Made by a program: the position numbers and the translations under genes. DNA of 64,000 nt from Mactromeris polynyma (lineage: Eukaryota > Mollusca > Bivalvia > Venerida > Mactridae): positions 4,526,001 through 4,590,000 of the forward strand of contig JASFXZ010000012.1 in NCBI GenBank assembly GCA_032209605.1, given 5' to 3'. Every line of letters starts with the position of its first letter. The stretch's first letter is position 1. Positions 11,422 to 23,284 of the stretch are shown here, in pieces. Under the pieces are notes generated by a model. It was not told the origin of the DNA. It was given only the letters and a program-made list of their open reading frames with translations, and did not search any database.

Positions 11422-11592
11422 GTGGCATAGAGGTAACATGTGTGAACTTATTTGTATCTCGTGGCCAAGACTTATTAACTCGTTCCCACGACATATTTAT
11501 CTCTAGCCACGACTTAACTATCTCGTTCCCACGACCGATTAAGTCGTGGGAACGAGGTAAAAATAAGTTCACACATGTCACCTCTATGCCAC
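11422..11592. mobile_element. 171-bp MITE with 41-bp terminal inverted repeats
   Basis: The left end GTGGCATAGAGGTAACATGT is mirrored by the right-end reverse complement GTGGCATAGAGGTGACATGT, continuing as TGTGAACTTATTT on both sides for about 41 bp. The interior repeats TCGT(G/T)(G/C)CCACGAC words on both strands. No coding capacity. The flanks are too short and ambiguous to call a target duplication. Confidence 0.8.
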
Positions 11593-12316
11593 CGTAGTAA
11601 GGACTATTACCTGAGGATTAGCACGTTGGTATCAACACATTCACGACAACAACTTTGTTGTTCGGAAATTTCAACAATTAGTTACAGCTTAAGGACAAGA
11701 CGAATCAATTAAATAAAACAGAACGATACAAATCTACTTTTGAAAAAGGAGTCATGCATATTCGCCACAAACCATTCGTCATGCCTATTACGGAAAAATA
11801 CCAGAGTGTAAGACATGTTGATCAACCGAAACATATATTTGATTTTGACGCATCACCAGGATATGTTAAAATCTCCAAAAACAAAGCTAAGTCATTAAAC
11901 TAGCATTGACTGATGGGCATGATTTACTAACATAAAAAAACAACAACAAAATAAAAAACAGTTCCCTCATACCAGACCGAAGATCGACTTTGTTTTGTGA
12001 ACAATATAATTGCCAAAAATACCAATTAATTATATTAATTAGTAATTAAAGAAATGGTAGCTGTTGTCTTATTACACACGATTTCTTATCTATCACGTTC
12101 AACTGTTAATACTCAGTGCGCTTTCTCTTCCACATAAAAGTCGTATCAGATAAATAACTCACATTGTTGTCTATATTTTGACGCTCAAAGTGAACATTTT
12201 CATCACTTTGATGAAAAAACACACGCTTGATAAATATATATAACTCGTATGTATGCCAACGTTTTATATCGCTATTGATTCAGTTGCCTTAACTTTGTAA
12301 TGAAGTAATTCAGTCG
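11593..12316. other. AT-rich spacer, nothing recognised
   Basis: No recognisable gene or repeat. Confidence 0.35.
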
Positions 12317-12768
12317 TCATTCAAAAATTGTTTTTAGTTCCTCGAACGACCACCGAAATAGGTCCCGGCTCAGATTGACTCTTCCATTCAGGAGTATTTT
12401 TACGTCTGAAAACATCTCAATAAATCGACCTATTATCGATTCAAAATTAGTTGATAATTGCATTATTGTGTACAATACAGTATGTTGATTAGTCAATATT
12501 TTGTCAAAACATCTTTTCATTGGCAGACTATCTCGATTTTGTTTACAAAAACGGTCACAACCAACCCGATATCCCAAATCATAGATGGGGACACCGGCAA
12601 CAAACGTTTCTTTTCAAAGATGGCCTTACCAATTGCTAAATGTGCGTCGATTTCTTCAATACTAGATTCTTTGTCATCTGACAGATTAATTTTATTGGTC
12701 GCCCGATTTTGTTTTGCTGTATCTTTTGCTGTACCTCTTGTAACTTTGGTTGTAAATCGAAATTAACT
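12317..12768 (-). pseudogene. Coding-like remnant with an apparent frameshift
   Basis: On the minus strand a frame ending at the TGA at 12317 encodes about 98 residues of ordinary protein composition (segments such as VPIYDLGYRVGCDRFCK, NFESIIGRFIEMFSD and ELKTIFE). Upstream it meets a TGA near 12614. There a second frame with acidic/basic text (LSDDKESSIEEIDAHLAIGK) runs in from about 12768. Joining the two needs a shift near 12610. I do not recognise the family. It could be a decayed gene, part of a transposon ORF, or an exon pair. There is no start, promoter or splice support. Confidence 0.25.
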
Positions 12769-13627
12769 GTATGTATGTATATAAGATAAGTCACACACGT
12801 TTATAGAGGAGTTAACTATTTTCCGAATGTGTCAGACGATTTTAATCATACTTCAATCGACTGCGTTTCAGAAGCTTTTCGGAACTCCTTTGATATGTTT
12901 CATACTGCGAGCGTTTGTGCTCGCGATAGCAGTAACATGAAGATGTATATCTAACACGAAACCAATATATTGTACACTGACAGAACTTTAAAAACATTCT
13001 AAGCTATTAATAATTCATTAACAAGTGGATAAAAACGGACGGAAGGACCAATTAGCTATATATTCATTTTGACCACCCTTAATAAAATGTTTGTTTCGTG
13101 GACCTCGACCAAGAATTGTGGCGTTGATCAGACGCTGTTTTCAGTATACACCCGTATCCGGACCGGATAATGGGTACTCATGTCATGCTCAGAAGATACA
13201 CATATTTGAGGGGGAGCAAATTTTGGTATGGCACTCGGGGAACCGCAAATGAACTATTAATAGCTGTAGAACAAAACGTTCCTTAATGTATTTACATCTA
13301 CAACCAACCGATACGTTCATTCATAACAAAAACAATACATTTTAATCATGTACAATATAATATTGTATCTGACATGAATCCATGTACCAATGCTTATACA
13401 TAAACATATTATGCAAAAAGATTTAAGATTCGATAGATATAGACAAGCAGTTTTAGCAGTGTCTTGGTTAAACATCAGAAAGAAATACGCATACACAAGA
13501 TGGTAATATAACGTAATATCACGCCAGAGTTCTATTATCCTTACAACATTTCAGCATCTCCGTCTTTCAATAACACAGTCTTGCACTATTACACAGTGAT
13601 AAACTCATAAGAACAATATGTCATCAA
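12769..13627. other. Region between the remnant and paralogue 2
   Basis: Downstream flank and presumed 3' UTR of paralogue 2, without recognisable repeats. A possible ATTAAA poly(A) signal on the minus strand lies near 13340; its use is uncertain because it is nearly 300 bases beyond the stop. Confidence 0.3.
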
Positions 13628-13927
13628 TTAAAAGAATCTTCTGTAACCAAAGCCACCATAGAAGGGCATACCATAGCCGAACCCGCCATAGCCGTATCCT
13701 CCATATGGGTAACCATAGCCATATCCTCCACCTCCGAGCAGCATTCCGAGTCCAAGGCCCAGACCCAGTCCACCAAATCCAAACCCACGCCCACGCCCAC
13801 CGAATCCAAACCCACGCCCACGGCCTCGACCGCGTCTAAAGGAACGCCGACGCTGGGCATCGCCGGGCATGAAAGCGCTCAGCAGGATGGCGCATACCAA
13901 AAATGTGGCAACACGTTGGGTGTTCAT
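13628..13927 (-). CDS. Secreted Arg/Gly-rich, Gly/Tyr/Phe-rich small protein (paralogue 2)
   Basis: A 99-residue protein. Signal peptide MNTQRVATFLVCAILLSAFM then PGDA, with cleavage expected before Gln-Arg-Arg. The mature chain begins QRRRSFRRGRGRGRG, a strongly basic RG block, then two GRGFGFGG stretches, a GLGLGLGLGMLLGGG segment, and a GYGYGYPYGGYGYGG tail ending YRRFF. The ATG at 13927 is preceded by TTTCAG then GCAAAC, a clean 3' splice site, so the longer in-frame start at 13942 lies in intron and is rejected. The signal peptide is almost identical to those of paralogues 3 and 4, showing common descent. RG/RGG and GY content would suit coacervation, nucleic-acid binding or membrane-active behaviour. 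None of these is shown by the sequence. Confidence 0.85.
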   Translation of the reverse strand: MNTQRVATFLVCAILLSAFMPGDAQRRRSFRRGRGRGRGFGFGGRGRGFGFGGLGLGLGLGMLLGGGGYGYGYPYGGYGYGGFGYGMPFYGGFGYRRFF

Positions 13928-13933
13928 GTTTGC

Positions 13934-14622
13934 CTGAAACAAAAAAAGAAATATGAAACATTGACCTGTGTGAAGTCGGATTATACGTTCATTAATGTAT
14001 TTTTAATATTTATGTCATGCAAATTATTTGATGAAATAAACAGTCTATCTTTATTTTATGTGAAAATGAGAAAAAATCTACAAGCATTTCGTACGTTATT
14101 TTTGAATCGTTTTTTTTACAACAATTCAATGTTCATTTTTTGTCCAATTTTCAACATGTTCTTCCATAAGCGATTGATTTCGTCCCCGCCGGAATACGAG
14201 GTGGAAGACTGTGGGTGCATTATATTCAGCCAAATAGTCACGGAAGAACATAGGTAGAACCTTTCATCATTCAGTTCCAAATAAACTGTACAAAAAATAT
14301 GGATTGATAATGAATTCAGTAAGATTTTCACAGACAGTTTGAGGACAGGGAATCATTCCATAAAACATACATATGATGGACAATAATGCTAAAACTTGTT
14401 TTGACCGCCAAAAAAATCGAATGTGAATTATTACTACAACATGGACATTGGTCCGGTTTCGAGAAGGCATTATTGTCCTTTTAAAACAATTATTTTAATA
14501 AGTACAGGATAAGTACATCAATTCTCGAAGTCATGAACCAAAAGTTTGAAGTTCACTCCATTCAGTACCATTCCGTACCATTTCGAATTTTATATATTGA
14601 AATATGTCTACAAAAAGCTTAC
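13934..14622 (-). other. 5' UTR intron of paralogue 2
   Basis: Donor CCAAAG then GTAAGC at 14622-14617; acceptor with a T-rich tract TTTTTTTGTTTCAG ending at 13934. Length 689 bp. Both sites match consensus well. The intron separates a noncoding first exon from the entire CDS. An AT-rich reading frame on the plus strand at 13916-14257 lies inside it and is not supported as a gene. Confidence 0.7.
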
Positions 14623-14702
14623 CTTTGGATGAGACTGTTAGTTGACTGACTGGAGTAAAACTGAGTAACAACAAGTATAGTCACGTTGTTAATTGGTATC
14701 GC

Positions 14703-14748
14703 CTTTTATAGTCATATAAATATACATTTATACAGTCCAATCAATCAC
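14703..14748 (-). promoter_or_regulatory. Promoter of paralogue 2: TATA box and CAATCAATCAC-type element
   Basis: The minus strand reads TATAAAAG at 14703-14710, a near-ideal TATA box, putting the start of transcription near 14675-14680 and giving a noncoding exon of about 55 nt down to 14623. Some 28 bases upstream, plus-strand CAATCAATCAC (14738-14748) matches one half of the motif upstream of paralogue 3. ATCAATCA is a known PBX/HOX-type core; binding is inference. Confidence 0.7.
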
Positions 14749-14769
14749 TTTTCTTTATCGCAAGCCAAC

Positions 14770-17280
14770 TGTATTGGATGTTTTTGTTACAACTATTTAC
14801 AGATGATGAACATTTGGGTGAAGTACACATCTCTTTCTAGCAGATTGTTACAATGAAAGTGTTTTTGTCCTGACGTTTTTTTACGTTTGATGACTTTCGA
14901 CTTGGTGCTTCTGTAGATGCCGATTGAAATGCAATTGTGTTTTTTTCAACCTATCAGTAACGGTCAGCCAATGTAGCACAAGCGACGCCGTTAGATACCA
15001 ACATTTATATTTTCGTAATGTTGGCATTATTTTCTATGATCTTGTTGAAGTTATCAAAGTTTCCCATAAAAATGTTGTACGAATACCTTTTTCGATGAGG
15101 ATTAAATGAAATTTGTATGTTGACATTATCGAATTCTTTAATGGTTTGTTAAGGGGAATGTCGGTACTATTGTTAACAGGAAATGGCTGCAAAAAATCCC
15201 ACAGAGATTGAATACATTGTTATATTTTTTTATTTCGGCTATGCATTATTATTTTTGGAGTAAGAATGTGGGGAGTCGTACAAGGTGGGAAAAAGATGAA
15301 TTAGAAACTAGTGGTTGAAAAAAAGACAAAGCATAGCGTAGTATACAACACACTTCCTCATGACATTCCTACAGTTGACGAAGATGAGTAAATAAGTTAC
15401 TTTAGCATTCATAAACCAACTTTGCAGGGGCTCCTTGAAAAACTTAGAATATGCTCTAACACTGTTTTATGGGTTATAAAACAGCTTCAATTATAAACTC
15501 AAATCTGATTGGCTGTATCGCATCAAAATTCTTCCAGTTGCCAAAACTTTCATCAAAGATTTCTTTGACCGCTGACATTGTCCAAACCTGTGCAAAACAT
15601 TTGTCAACAGGGTGCATGTGAAACGTTTTGAAGGAGACAGCATCAACATGGAAAGAAACATATCTATGAGTTCTGACCGTTACATTTATGTTTTCTGAAT
15701 ATTATATAATCTTGCAAAACCTGGCAAGATTTCGTGATGTTATACTGATGTGTAATGTCGTTATGTTGAGTGCACACAACGAACATTAAGACCCTTTATA
15801 CAGGATTGAGCATGGTCGAGGCGTTTCATTTAGAGGTTTAGTACTTAATTATAAATTACTTGCATTGCATTTTGTCATAGGTTTTGTATGTGGCTTTCCT
15901 AGTAGCTACTTATTATAAATAAATGAATATGAAATTATATTCTATTGCTTCTGCTAATACAGACTTATAAGGCCATCTACCTATTGATAAAACATAAAAA
16001 AGTCCGGATCGAAAAAAAACCTTAACTTTTAAGTATTAATTTATGCAATAAATATATAAGTAAATTATTTCGATTGTGTAAATTAGTTATTTGTTTTTCT
16101 GTATAAAACATATGTAAATTAAATTAATTATGCTACAATTCGTCATGACTTTCATCATAAAACAGTCAATTCAGACGAAGTTGTAAGTGGACTTTAGTGC
16201 AATTAGATTAATTAGCAGATAAACTTCTGTATATTTAATATATTGATGTGGTTAGCATTTGAGAAAAAAAACACCAATATTTCAACTTCTTTGTATCTTA
16301 CAATGGTTCGGTGATCTCGCAATTCACGTCGCTTCATCATTCAAATGACGTCACGAGTGTGTGGTAAGGTTGATTAACAAAGAGTTTTTCAATAAAAAAA
16401 AAGAAAATTAACATACGATCGAAACATATTATTCTCAACAATCGGTGACATAACTGTCTGATAATTAAGTACAGAGCAATTCTACATTGGCCAATCAGTG
16501 TTAGCAGGAACGAAATTTTATCGTAATGCAGACCATCGTCCTTTGCCCAACTATGCGAATATGATCTAATATGATACTGACGTAGGAATAATTCCGAAAT
16601 GATATTTGAATTAGGACTTTTTTTGAAGGGGAGATATCCCGCTCACATACTTCACAAAATAGCAATTATTATGCATAAGAAAAACATGAAGGTTTGTATT
16701 TCATAAATTTCTCTAAGATTCAATGCAAGAGATAAAAATCAAGTTATATAACACTAACGCGGAAATTATTAACTAACATATGGTTAATTTGTATAATATT
16801 CATCGTTAAAAAGTATCACTAAGCCACCAACATTTTCATAAAATATGATAGAAATTCCCCTCCAAAAAGTAATGAATTTGAACTTCCATTCAGTTTACGT
16901 CCTCAGCTACTTTAATATGTTAATAAGCAACTTGACATGGAATTACTTAACAAAATTGGATACAATTAGAATAAGGATTCTTTATCAAACAATACAAATG
17001 GCACCAAAAAGACCATCGAAACATACTCACACTGACCCATACGTCATGGAATGCAACGCAATTGCTAACGGTGTATCCGATAAGACATTAAGATAGGCAT
17101 GTGCCATTTTATTAATTGTATGCAGCCATATCCTAGAGCATTAACTCAAAACAACATTAGGATAATTCTATTTAGATTTCTTATTTCCTTCCAACTTTTG
17201 ATTGTGCAATATCTATGTACATTTTTGTATCTATATTATTAACACCGGTGCACAGGTATTGGAGTTGTCAGTAAAATGCT
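14770..17280. other. AT-rich intergenic stretch
   Basis: No gene is supported. At 15881-15915 a fragment (TTTTGTATGTGGCTTTCCTA) matches a dispersed repeat better preserved at 28.68-29.06 kb. Frames such as 16845-17096 have no neighbouring splice or promoter support. Confidence 0.35.
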
Positions 17281-17490
17281 CAGTGGTGGAGGCCTACCTT
17301 AATTTTTTTGAAAGACTGCGGCCTATTAATTTCCCAATCCATAAATACATCATCGGGGCACATACACGCAACAACAACACTAATCAACCTTTGGGTGGAA
17401 TCCATCATGGAACTTAAAACTTGTGATATTTCTTTTTTGACTCCAATATCCATATCACCCAGCGGCAAGTTGGATTTGATGTTTCTAGTT
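17281..17490 (-). CDS. Possible orphan exon of unknown gene
   Basis: The minus strand carries about 70 codons without a stop and with normal protein composition (pieces LPLGDMDIGVKKEISQVLSS, MDSTQRLISVVVACM, DWEINRPQSFKKIK). It ends exactly at a consensus donor, AAATTAAG then GTAGGC. A possible acceptor (CTAAATAG) lies near 17490. I do not recognise the product, and no partner exon was found, so it may be an exon relic or part of a mobile-element ORF. Confidence 0.3.
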
Positions 17491-17823
17491 CTATTTAGTT
17501 TTAATGCAAACAAACAGATTACGGAGCAACATGTATGCTACTAACAACATTTTATTTTGGGGCGCTGTTTTCGGCATTGGAATTAATAGATATCGATCAG
17601 AAAATGATATATGTAGAGAGAGACATGTAGATGTTTATTCGATCTTTACATGCACATTTGTAACTCACAAAAGAAACACTTTAACATGCTGTCTTACTTT
17701 TCGATTAAGTATTTGTTTTGTGACTTCATTTGCAATTTCCACGCACTTTTTATTATTGTGTATGCGTTAAGTAAACAACTATAATAAGTATATGAATAGC
17801 GAATACATAGTGTTCATCACAGA
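17491..17823. other. Spacer 3' of paralogue 3
   Basis: AT-rich, nothing recognised except the paralogue 3 polyadenylation signal at its right end. Confidence 0.35.
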
Positions 17824-17829
17824 TTTATT
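17824..17829 (-). terminator. Poly(A) signal AATAAA of paralogue 3
   Basis: The minus strand reads AATAAA about 93 bases after the stop codon at 17922. The position fits a short 3' UTR. The 3' UTR just after the stop is conserved with paralogue 4. Confidence 0.6.
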
Positions 17830-17921
17830 AATCCATAAACATTAGAAAAACATTCCACCGAATTCTACGGTCTCATACAGTATATTAAGAATAGACACTG
17901 TTTGTCACTGATTTCAAATTT

Positions 17922-18392
17922 TCACCCAAAAAAACCAAACGGTCTATAACCAAATCCGCCAAATCTACCAAATCCACCATATCCACCATAGCCGCCAAAC
18001 GGATACCCATATCCACCAAATCCACCAAATCTACCATATCCACCATAGCCGCCAAATCTACCATATCCACCAAATCCACCAAATCTACCATATCCACCAT
18101 AGCCGCCGAACGGATACCCATATCCACCATACCCATATCCACCAAATCCACCATATCCACCATATCCACCAAATCCACCATATCCGAGTCCACCGCCTAG
18201 CAACAAACCAAGTCCTAACCCAAGACCAAGCCCACCCCCACCGCCCCCACCGCCCCCGTAACCACCATATCTATATCCACGACGACCACGACGACCACGT
18301 CCATGGCGGTGGCGTCTCTGGGCATCACCCGGCGCAAAGGCACTAAGTAAGATGGCGCAAATCAAGAGCACGGCAACACGTTGGGTATTCAT
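17922..18392 (-). CDS. Secreted Arg-rich, long Gly/Tyr/Phe-repeat protein (paralogue 3)
   Basis: A 156-residue protein, the longest of the four. Signal peptide MNTQRVAVLLICAILLSAFA then PGDA. Mature start QRRHRHGRGRRGRRGYRYGG, then a run of nine glycines, GLGLGLGLGLLLGGG, and about 85 residues of GGYG, GGFG, GRFGG and GYPFGG units, ending YRPFGFFG. The DNA of the tail repeats in 9- to 48-bp steps (TCCACCATAGCCGCCAAA words), so copy number probably varies between alleles. The start at 18392 follows TTTTTACAG then GAAACG, a clear 3' splice site; the in-frame ATG at 18413 lies in intron. Last ten residues and 3' UTR match paralogue 4. Antisense Asp/Met/Val repeat frames over it are shadows. Confidence 0.87.
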   Translation of the reverse strand: MNTQRVAVLLICAILLSAFAPGDAQRRHRHGRGRRGRRGYRYGGYGGGGGGGGGLGLGLGLGLLLGGGLGYGGFGGYGGYGGFGGYGYGGYGYPFGGYGGYGRFGGFGGYGRFGGYGGYGRFGGFGGYGYPFGGYGGYGGFGRFGGFGYRPFGFFG

Positions 18393-18398
18393 CGTTTC

Positions 18399-19413
18399 CT
18401 GTAAAAAGTGCACGCAATTTTGAACACAACCTAATAAGCAAATTCTAGAATTTGTATTTCATTGGACGCATCTTATAATACTTATTCATGGCGGTGTTCA
18501 TTCGTGTGTTTTAATACATAAATGGCGTACATTCTTTTGCTACAGAAATCCACATATATATTAAGACATATGATGATATTTCATGATAACTGGACAAAGT
18601 TATGACATGTAATGCGTACAACAAGGACCGTAACTTAAAGATTGTTCGAGTTAACGTTTAGTTCGCGAAGCTCTTGTGGCCATACATGCTTTAGATGATT
18701 TTCTTAATGATTTAACAAGGAATGTTGGAATCAATGTTTTGTTTACGAGGAACGTACGACTTCAATCGGAACAACTCGGCGGTATCCGGCAGAGCTCGGA
18801 ATACATATCTCCGAGGTGTTCCGTGTGGTACGACTTACGGACGGAAAGCGATGGACGGTGATGATCAGAATAGCTATGTCTAGAGCATTTCGTGCAAAGG
18901 GTGATCGAAAACTGCTAACGTTATATGTGACCTACATTGTGCCCAATTGCTTCAATAAAATCAACAACGGGACGCAACTCGCGTGTCATTATTGAATTGA
19001 CTAAATGCGATTAATGTTTCTAGCGTATTCAATATACTTTAATTGAAACGTTCAACTATATCTTACCCACGGCACAGATAGATTGACATTGAAGATGACA
19101 TTGCAAAACACAAAGCTTGTATGGAATACATTTTCGAATAACCTACCTTAAAATTTATCAACAATTCCTATAAATTATAAATGTGTACAGAGATGTCCAG
19201 TGAATAGAACAATGACATGAACTTTTGAACAAAAAGAAACTGTGACCGCACTTCTTTTAGAAAAGACAAGAAAGCATTACAAACTTAATTTATACGTGTA
19301 TCATTATTTGTAACACTGCACCGAAGCGTCCATGACCTGCATTATAATTTTGCATTTCTTTTTTTTAAAGAAAAAGAAACTTGTATAAATTCGGAAATGT
19401 GATAAGATCCTAC
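18399..19413 (-). other. 5' UTR intron of paralogue 3
   Basis: Donor CAGCAAG then GTAGGA at 19413; acceptor TTTTTACAG ending 18399. Length 1,015 bp. The sequence inside is AT-rich with no recognised feature. Confidence 0.65.
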
Positions 19414-19486
19414 CTTGCTGTTGGCTAAGTGTCTCCTGACAATGAAACAGAAATGCGGTTCTGTTCTATTGATTTATCCTGTTTGT

Positions 19487-19549
19487 CTTTTATACCAACA
19501 TTAGTATCTTACAGCTGATAGACGTCAAATCAATCACGTTGATTGAGTA
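19487..19549 (-). promoter_or_regulatory. Promoter of paralogue 3: TATA box and shared 17-bp motif
   Basis: Minus-strand TATAAAAG at 19487-19494 predicts transcription from about 19460 and a noncoding exon of about 48 nt ending at 19414. Plus-strand ATCACGTTGATTGAGTA at 19533-19549 differs at one base from 26628-26644 upstream of paralogue 4. With its left neighbour it forms an imperfect palindrome, TCAATCACGTTGATTGA. TGATTGA/TCAATCA resembles PBX-type homeodomain sites. Confidence 0.7.
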
Positions 19550-22380
19550 TTTTGACTGTACAATAAAATGCATTTCAAAAGGTGAAGTACACACGACGTT
19601 TGTAAATAACATACTAAATCAATACTTTTCGTCTTGCGGAACATAAATGAACTATCATTAAAGTTATACGCACGCAATCGTGAGTAATTATCTGCATTTA
19701 GCATATCAAAAGGTAGACAAGAATGACAATACACCGCACAACAGTGCTATTAACTTTTTGTAATGATAATGATATAAGTAGGAAAATCACGAAGAAGATA
19801 TAAATAACGATAGGTAGCAACACACGTATTACCTTATATTAACTTATACATGTAGTTGAAAACAGGAAAAAGAGCCAAATTCCAACAAGACCATCATACA
19901 CGAGGCTGAGGAACTAAAATGATAAAAAGTGCGCCAGGATGGCGGAGGGTATGCAATAAACAATAGTGGGAGGGAGTGTAAAGTAAAACTACATAGAAGA
20001 AGAAAGGAGACAATAAAGGAAGACTTGACGTGGAAGTATGTGATTCAACTAATACCACAGCTCGCCATCATATAATGCAGAAAGACAAAAAAGATTTGCG
20101 TAAAATGTTCATTTATACTCCATGGTTTAGTTTTTTCCAGATCCAACTCCTATTTTTGAGTTTTAATATATACTCCATCCCAATTCTTAATTATATCTAG
20201 TTTCCAACATATCCATATGATCCTGCTAAGTTGGACTTTCCCACGTGCTGCCTTTTCTCACATGTAATATTACCACGTTTTGAAACCTCCGCTTACGGAT
20301 AAATGAACAATACATTAACGACTGACAAATGCAAACAATGCCAAAGACAAAAGATAGTTTGAACCTTACTTACAAATTCATTGTGGCCATGGCAACGGAA
20401 ACTTATAAGCTGAATTATATTTGCTTACAGTCAAAACAGAAACATACTTGTACATACATGATATGTGTCAAATAGAGATGGCATTGTTGATTATGTTAAA
20501 TGGTATACCAAATTTTTTTTTTAATGATTTATGTAGTCTTCACAATAATGCAATGACTGTTGGATAATCTAGTTTCTTTTAGAATTTATGATACATTTTA
20601 GATGCTTAATAGCATTGTACACAATTTCCTACTGTATGGGATACGTACGCTTCTCGAAGTAGTTAAGTGCGGGTCACTTTAAATGCATCTAGTTAAAGTT
20701 GAACACTATTAAAATTTATTTGAAAAGTCTACTTAAATAACGTTTAAAGAAATATTTCAAATTAATTCTTTATATCTCAATAATTAATAACTGTCATTCC
20801 GAACCAATGAAGTTAATGCACTGTTGAAATATTTTGCTACGATTTCATTCATAAAACTAGCCCTCTCAATGTATCCAAGATAAGTTGAGTAACATGGATA
20901 CGCTCTGGGAGGGGCTCCAATGGGTGGCAAAAAGGCGTTGTAATGGTCCATAGAAGCCGAAAGGTAAACTTTAATTTGTAAAATGTTGTTTAAATTACAA
21001 ATTCATCAAGATATTAAAGGATCATAATGTGTATTTCAGAATCTTTTGATGTAATGTGGTATTAAATTGTCTTTCATTATTTACCATAGGATGTGCTCGA
21101 TGGACCAATCGGAACAATTCCGACCATTATTACTGTTAATTTATAGTATCCACTCACCCAAAGTTCTAACGCATCACTTTCGGTTTACTTGATTTCGAAA
21201 AGACGAAGAAGAGAGAGGTTGGAAATTTATGGACATTGTAGTAGAAAACAACACACAATGAAATCACACAGATAACAAAAAGAAGTGTTTGAATAAGGTC
21301 CAGCAAATAAACGTGCATAAAATTACAGAAAAAATAGCTAATAATTTTAATAAATGTTCAATTTCGTATGCTAAAAACCTAAGAAATGTGCTCTATGTAA
21401 TTAATTACTGAGCGTGTGCTGGACACCAATGGTTTATGATGTTCTGTCTATTTGCAGCATTACACGAGTCTTCTTAACTGGTGTCGAGAGGAAGGGCGCG
21501 GAAACTGTATATAAGATGTTACGTGCATCATGTGGATTTATGAAGGAATTTCAGATTACAACTTTTAAATCTCGTCACTTTGGATTGATATTCGAACTTG
21601 ATATATTACAGTATTTCAACTTGACGTGAAACAAGACGCTCGTACTTGCCGAATAAGTCTTCGTTAGAACAAATAACGGAATATACATGTTTACAAACAA
21701 AACTATCCATTAAGACAAAAATAAACACATTATTCATTCAATAACTGATTATTTTTTTCCAAATTACATCGGATTTCAGTCCAGTTTATTGGATGTGTAC
21801 GTAAACAGCTGGCCATGTTGTAACTGACCAAAACGGGTAGCACATATGTCATACAATGTTGATGTGCTTGTCTTGTGAATTTAAAGCTTATGCTATATTT
21901 TGACAGTGTCAATGTGTGTAATATTTTTCAAATTGTAAACTTTCTAGTCAATGTTTACAGTAAATGTTTGATGGCTACATATGGTAATATACGGTTTGCG
22001 AGTGTTGAAAGTAATTCAGAAATCTAAAATGTTATTCTGACTCATCAAAACTTCCCAGATGTTCCAGATACACTGACTTGTCCGAGCGCGATATATTGAT
22101 CTAATGATAAACACTAACAGCTGGCATTAATATGGAATTTGATTATAAACAAGTCACGCGATATATAGTATACACAACTCGGCCTTCAGCACCACAGGTC
22201 TTCAGCGCTCACAGCGCTTTGATTTATTAGACCATTAGTTTAACTTTGGCGCTGGCGTTGGTATCACAGCGAAATCCGCATCAACATCCGATGGCTCTCC
22301 GCGGAAGGTGTTCCATTTGAATGTTGTGTTGTAATAAAGTCATATTTGAAGGAACACGAAAAATCGGTCAATGGCGCTAC
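19550..22380. other. AT-rich intergenic stretch
   Basis: About 2.8 kb without a supportable gene. A purine-rich stretch lies at 19860-20060, and a short GC-richer patch at 22190-22310 (GGCGCTGGCGTTGG). Neither matches anything I can name. Confidence 0.35.
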
Positions 22381-22450
22381 CGGGATTCGAACACGGGTCT
22401 AAGACGACGATGCTGTCTGAAAGAAACTGGGAATCAATCGTCGAAGCAGC
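22381..22450 (-). repeat. tRNA-like fragment (B box), minus strand
   Basis: The minus strand contains GTGTTCGAATCCCGGTAGCG, a good T-arm/B-box, but the matching 5' acceptor stem (GGCGCTA) is absent upstream and no cloverleaf can be closed. Best read as a degenerate SINE head or tRNA pseudogene. Confidence 0.45.
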
Positions 22451-22846
22451 ATGCCGGACAAACGCGCGGTTGCATGTCGCCGAAAAAATAGTCTAGAATT
22501 TTCGATAAACCATTATCGTTGTATGTAACCCTTCTATTACCTGCTTGTTTCTTAATGCTTCATTTGCTACATGCAAAGCTATCATATTACAATTAGATTA
22601 TTGGGCAGTCTACTTCTGTCGCCTAAATTATTGGATGTGATCAACATGTTGAGAATAAATAAAATGTCTTTTGATCAAGTCCTTTATTTCAGCCATTGAA
22701 TTGTTTGGTGAAAATTCGTACATACTTCATAACCATTCGAATAGGTGTTTGTCAAATTGAAATAAAAAAGGAACACTGTTCGGAAACTTTGTGCAAGGTG
22801 TAGTTTTATTACCCACCACTATGTACTCAGCACCAATATATCTCAC

Positions 22847-23284
22847 CAAACCACTCACCACTCAGATGTCTCACCACTCAGCACTCAATGCGTCTCACCC
22901 CTCACAACTCAGATGCCTCACCACTCACCACTCAGATGTCTCACCACCCACCACTCAGATGCCTCACCACTCATCACTCAGATGCCTCACCACTCATCAC
23001 TCAGATGTCTCAACACTCATCACTCATATGTCTCACCACTCACCACTCAGATGTCTCACCACTCACCACTCAGATGCCTCACCACTAATCACGCAGATGT
23101 CTCAACACTCATCACTCAGATGTCTCAACACTCATCACTCATATGTCTCACCACTCAGCACTCAGATGTCGCACCACTCAGCACTCAAGGCGTCTCACCA
23201 CGCAGCACTCAGATGCCTCACCACTCATCACTCAGATGTCTCACCACTCATCACTCAGATGTCTCACCACTCACCACTCAGATG
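22847..23284. repeat. 23-bp minisatellite, about 19 copies
   Basis: Unit TCACCACTCACCACTCAGATG plus TC, with ATCACTCA/AGCACTCA variants and alternating ATGTC/ATGCC. Open in plus frames because the unit has no in-frame stop; the His/Ser/Thr-rich frames are artefacts. Confidence 0.95.

Noticed and set aside
17885..18193. Asp/Met/Val-repeat minus frame overlapping paralogue 3, and the similar frame at 24154-24369
   Set aside because: Alternate-frame shadows of the Gly/Tyr codons; they lack the signal peptide and the frame matched to the splice site.
22381..22450. tRNA gene on the minus strand
   Set aside because: T-arm is good but the 5' acceptor stem and a closed cloverleaf are missing.
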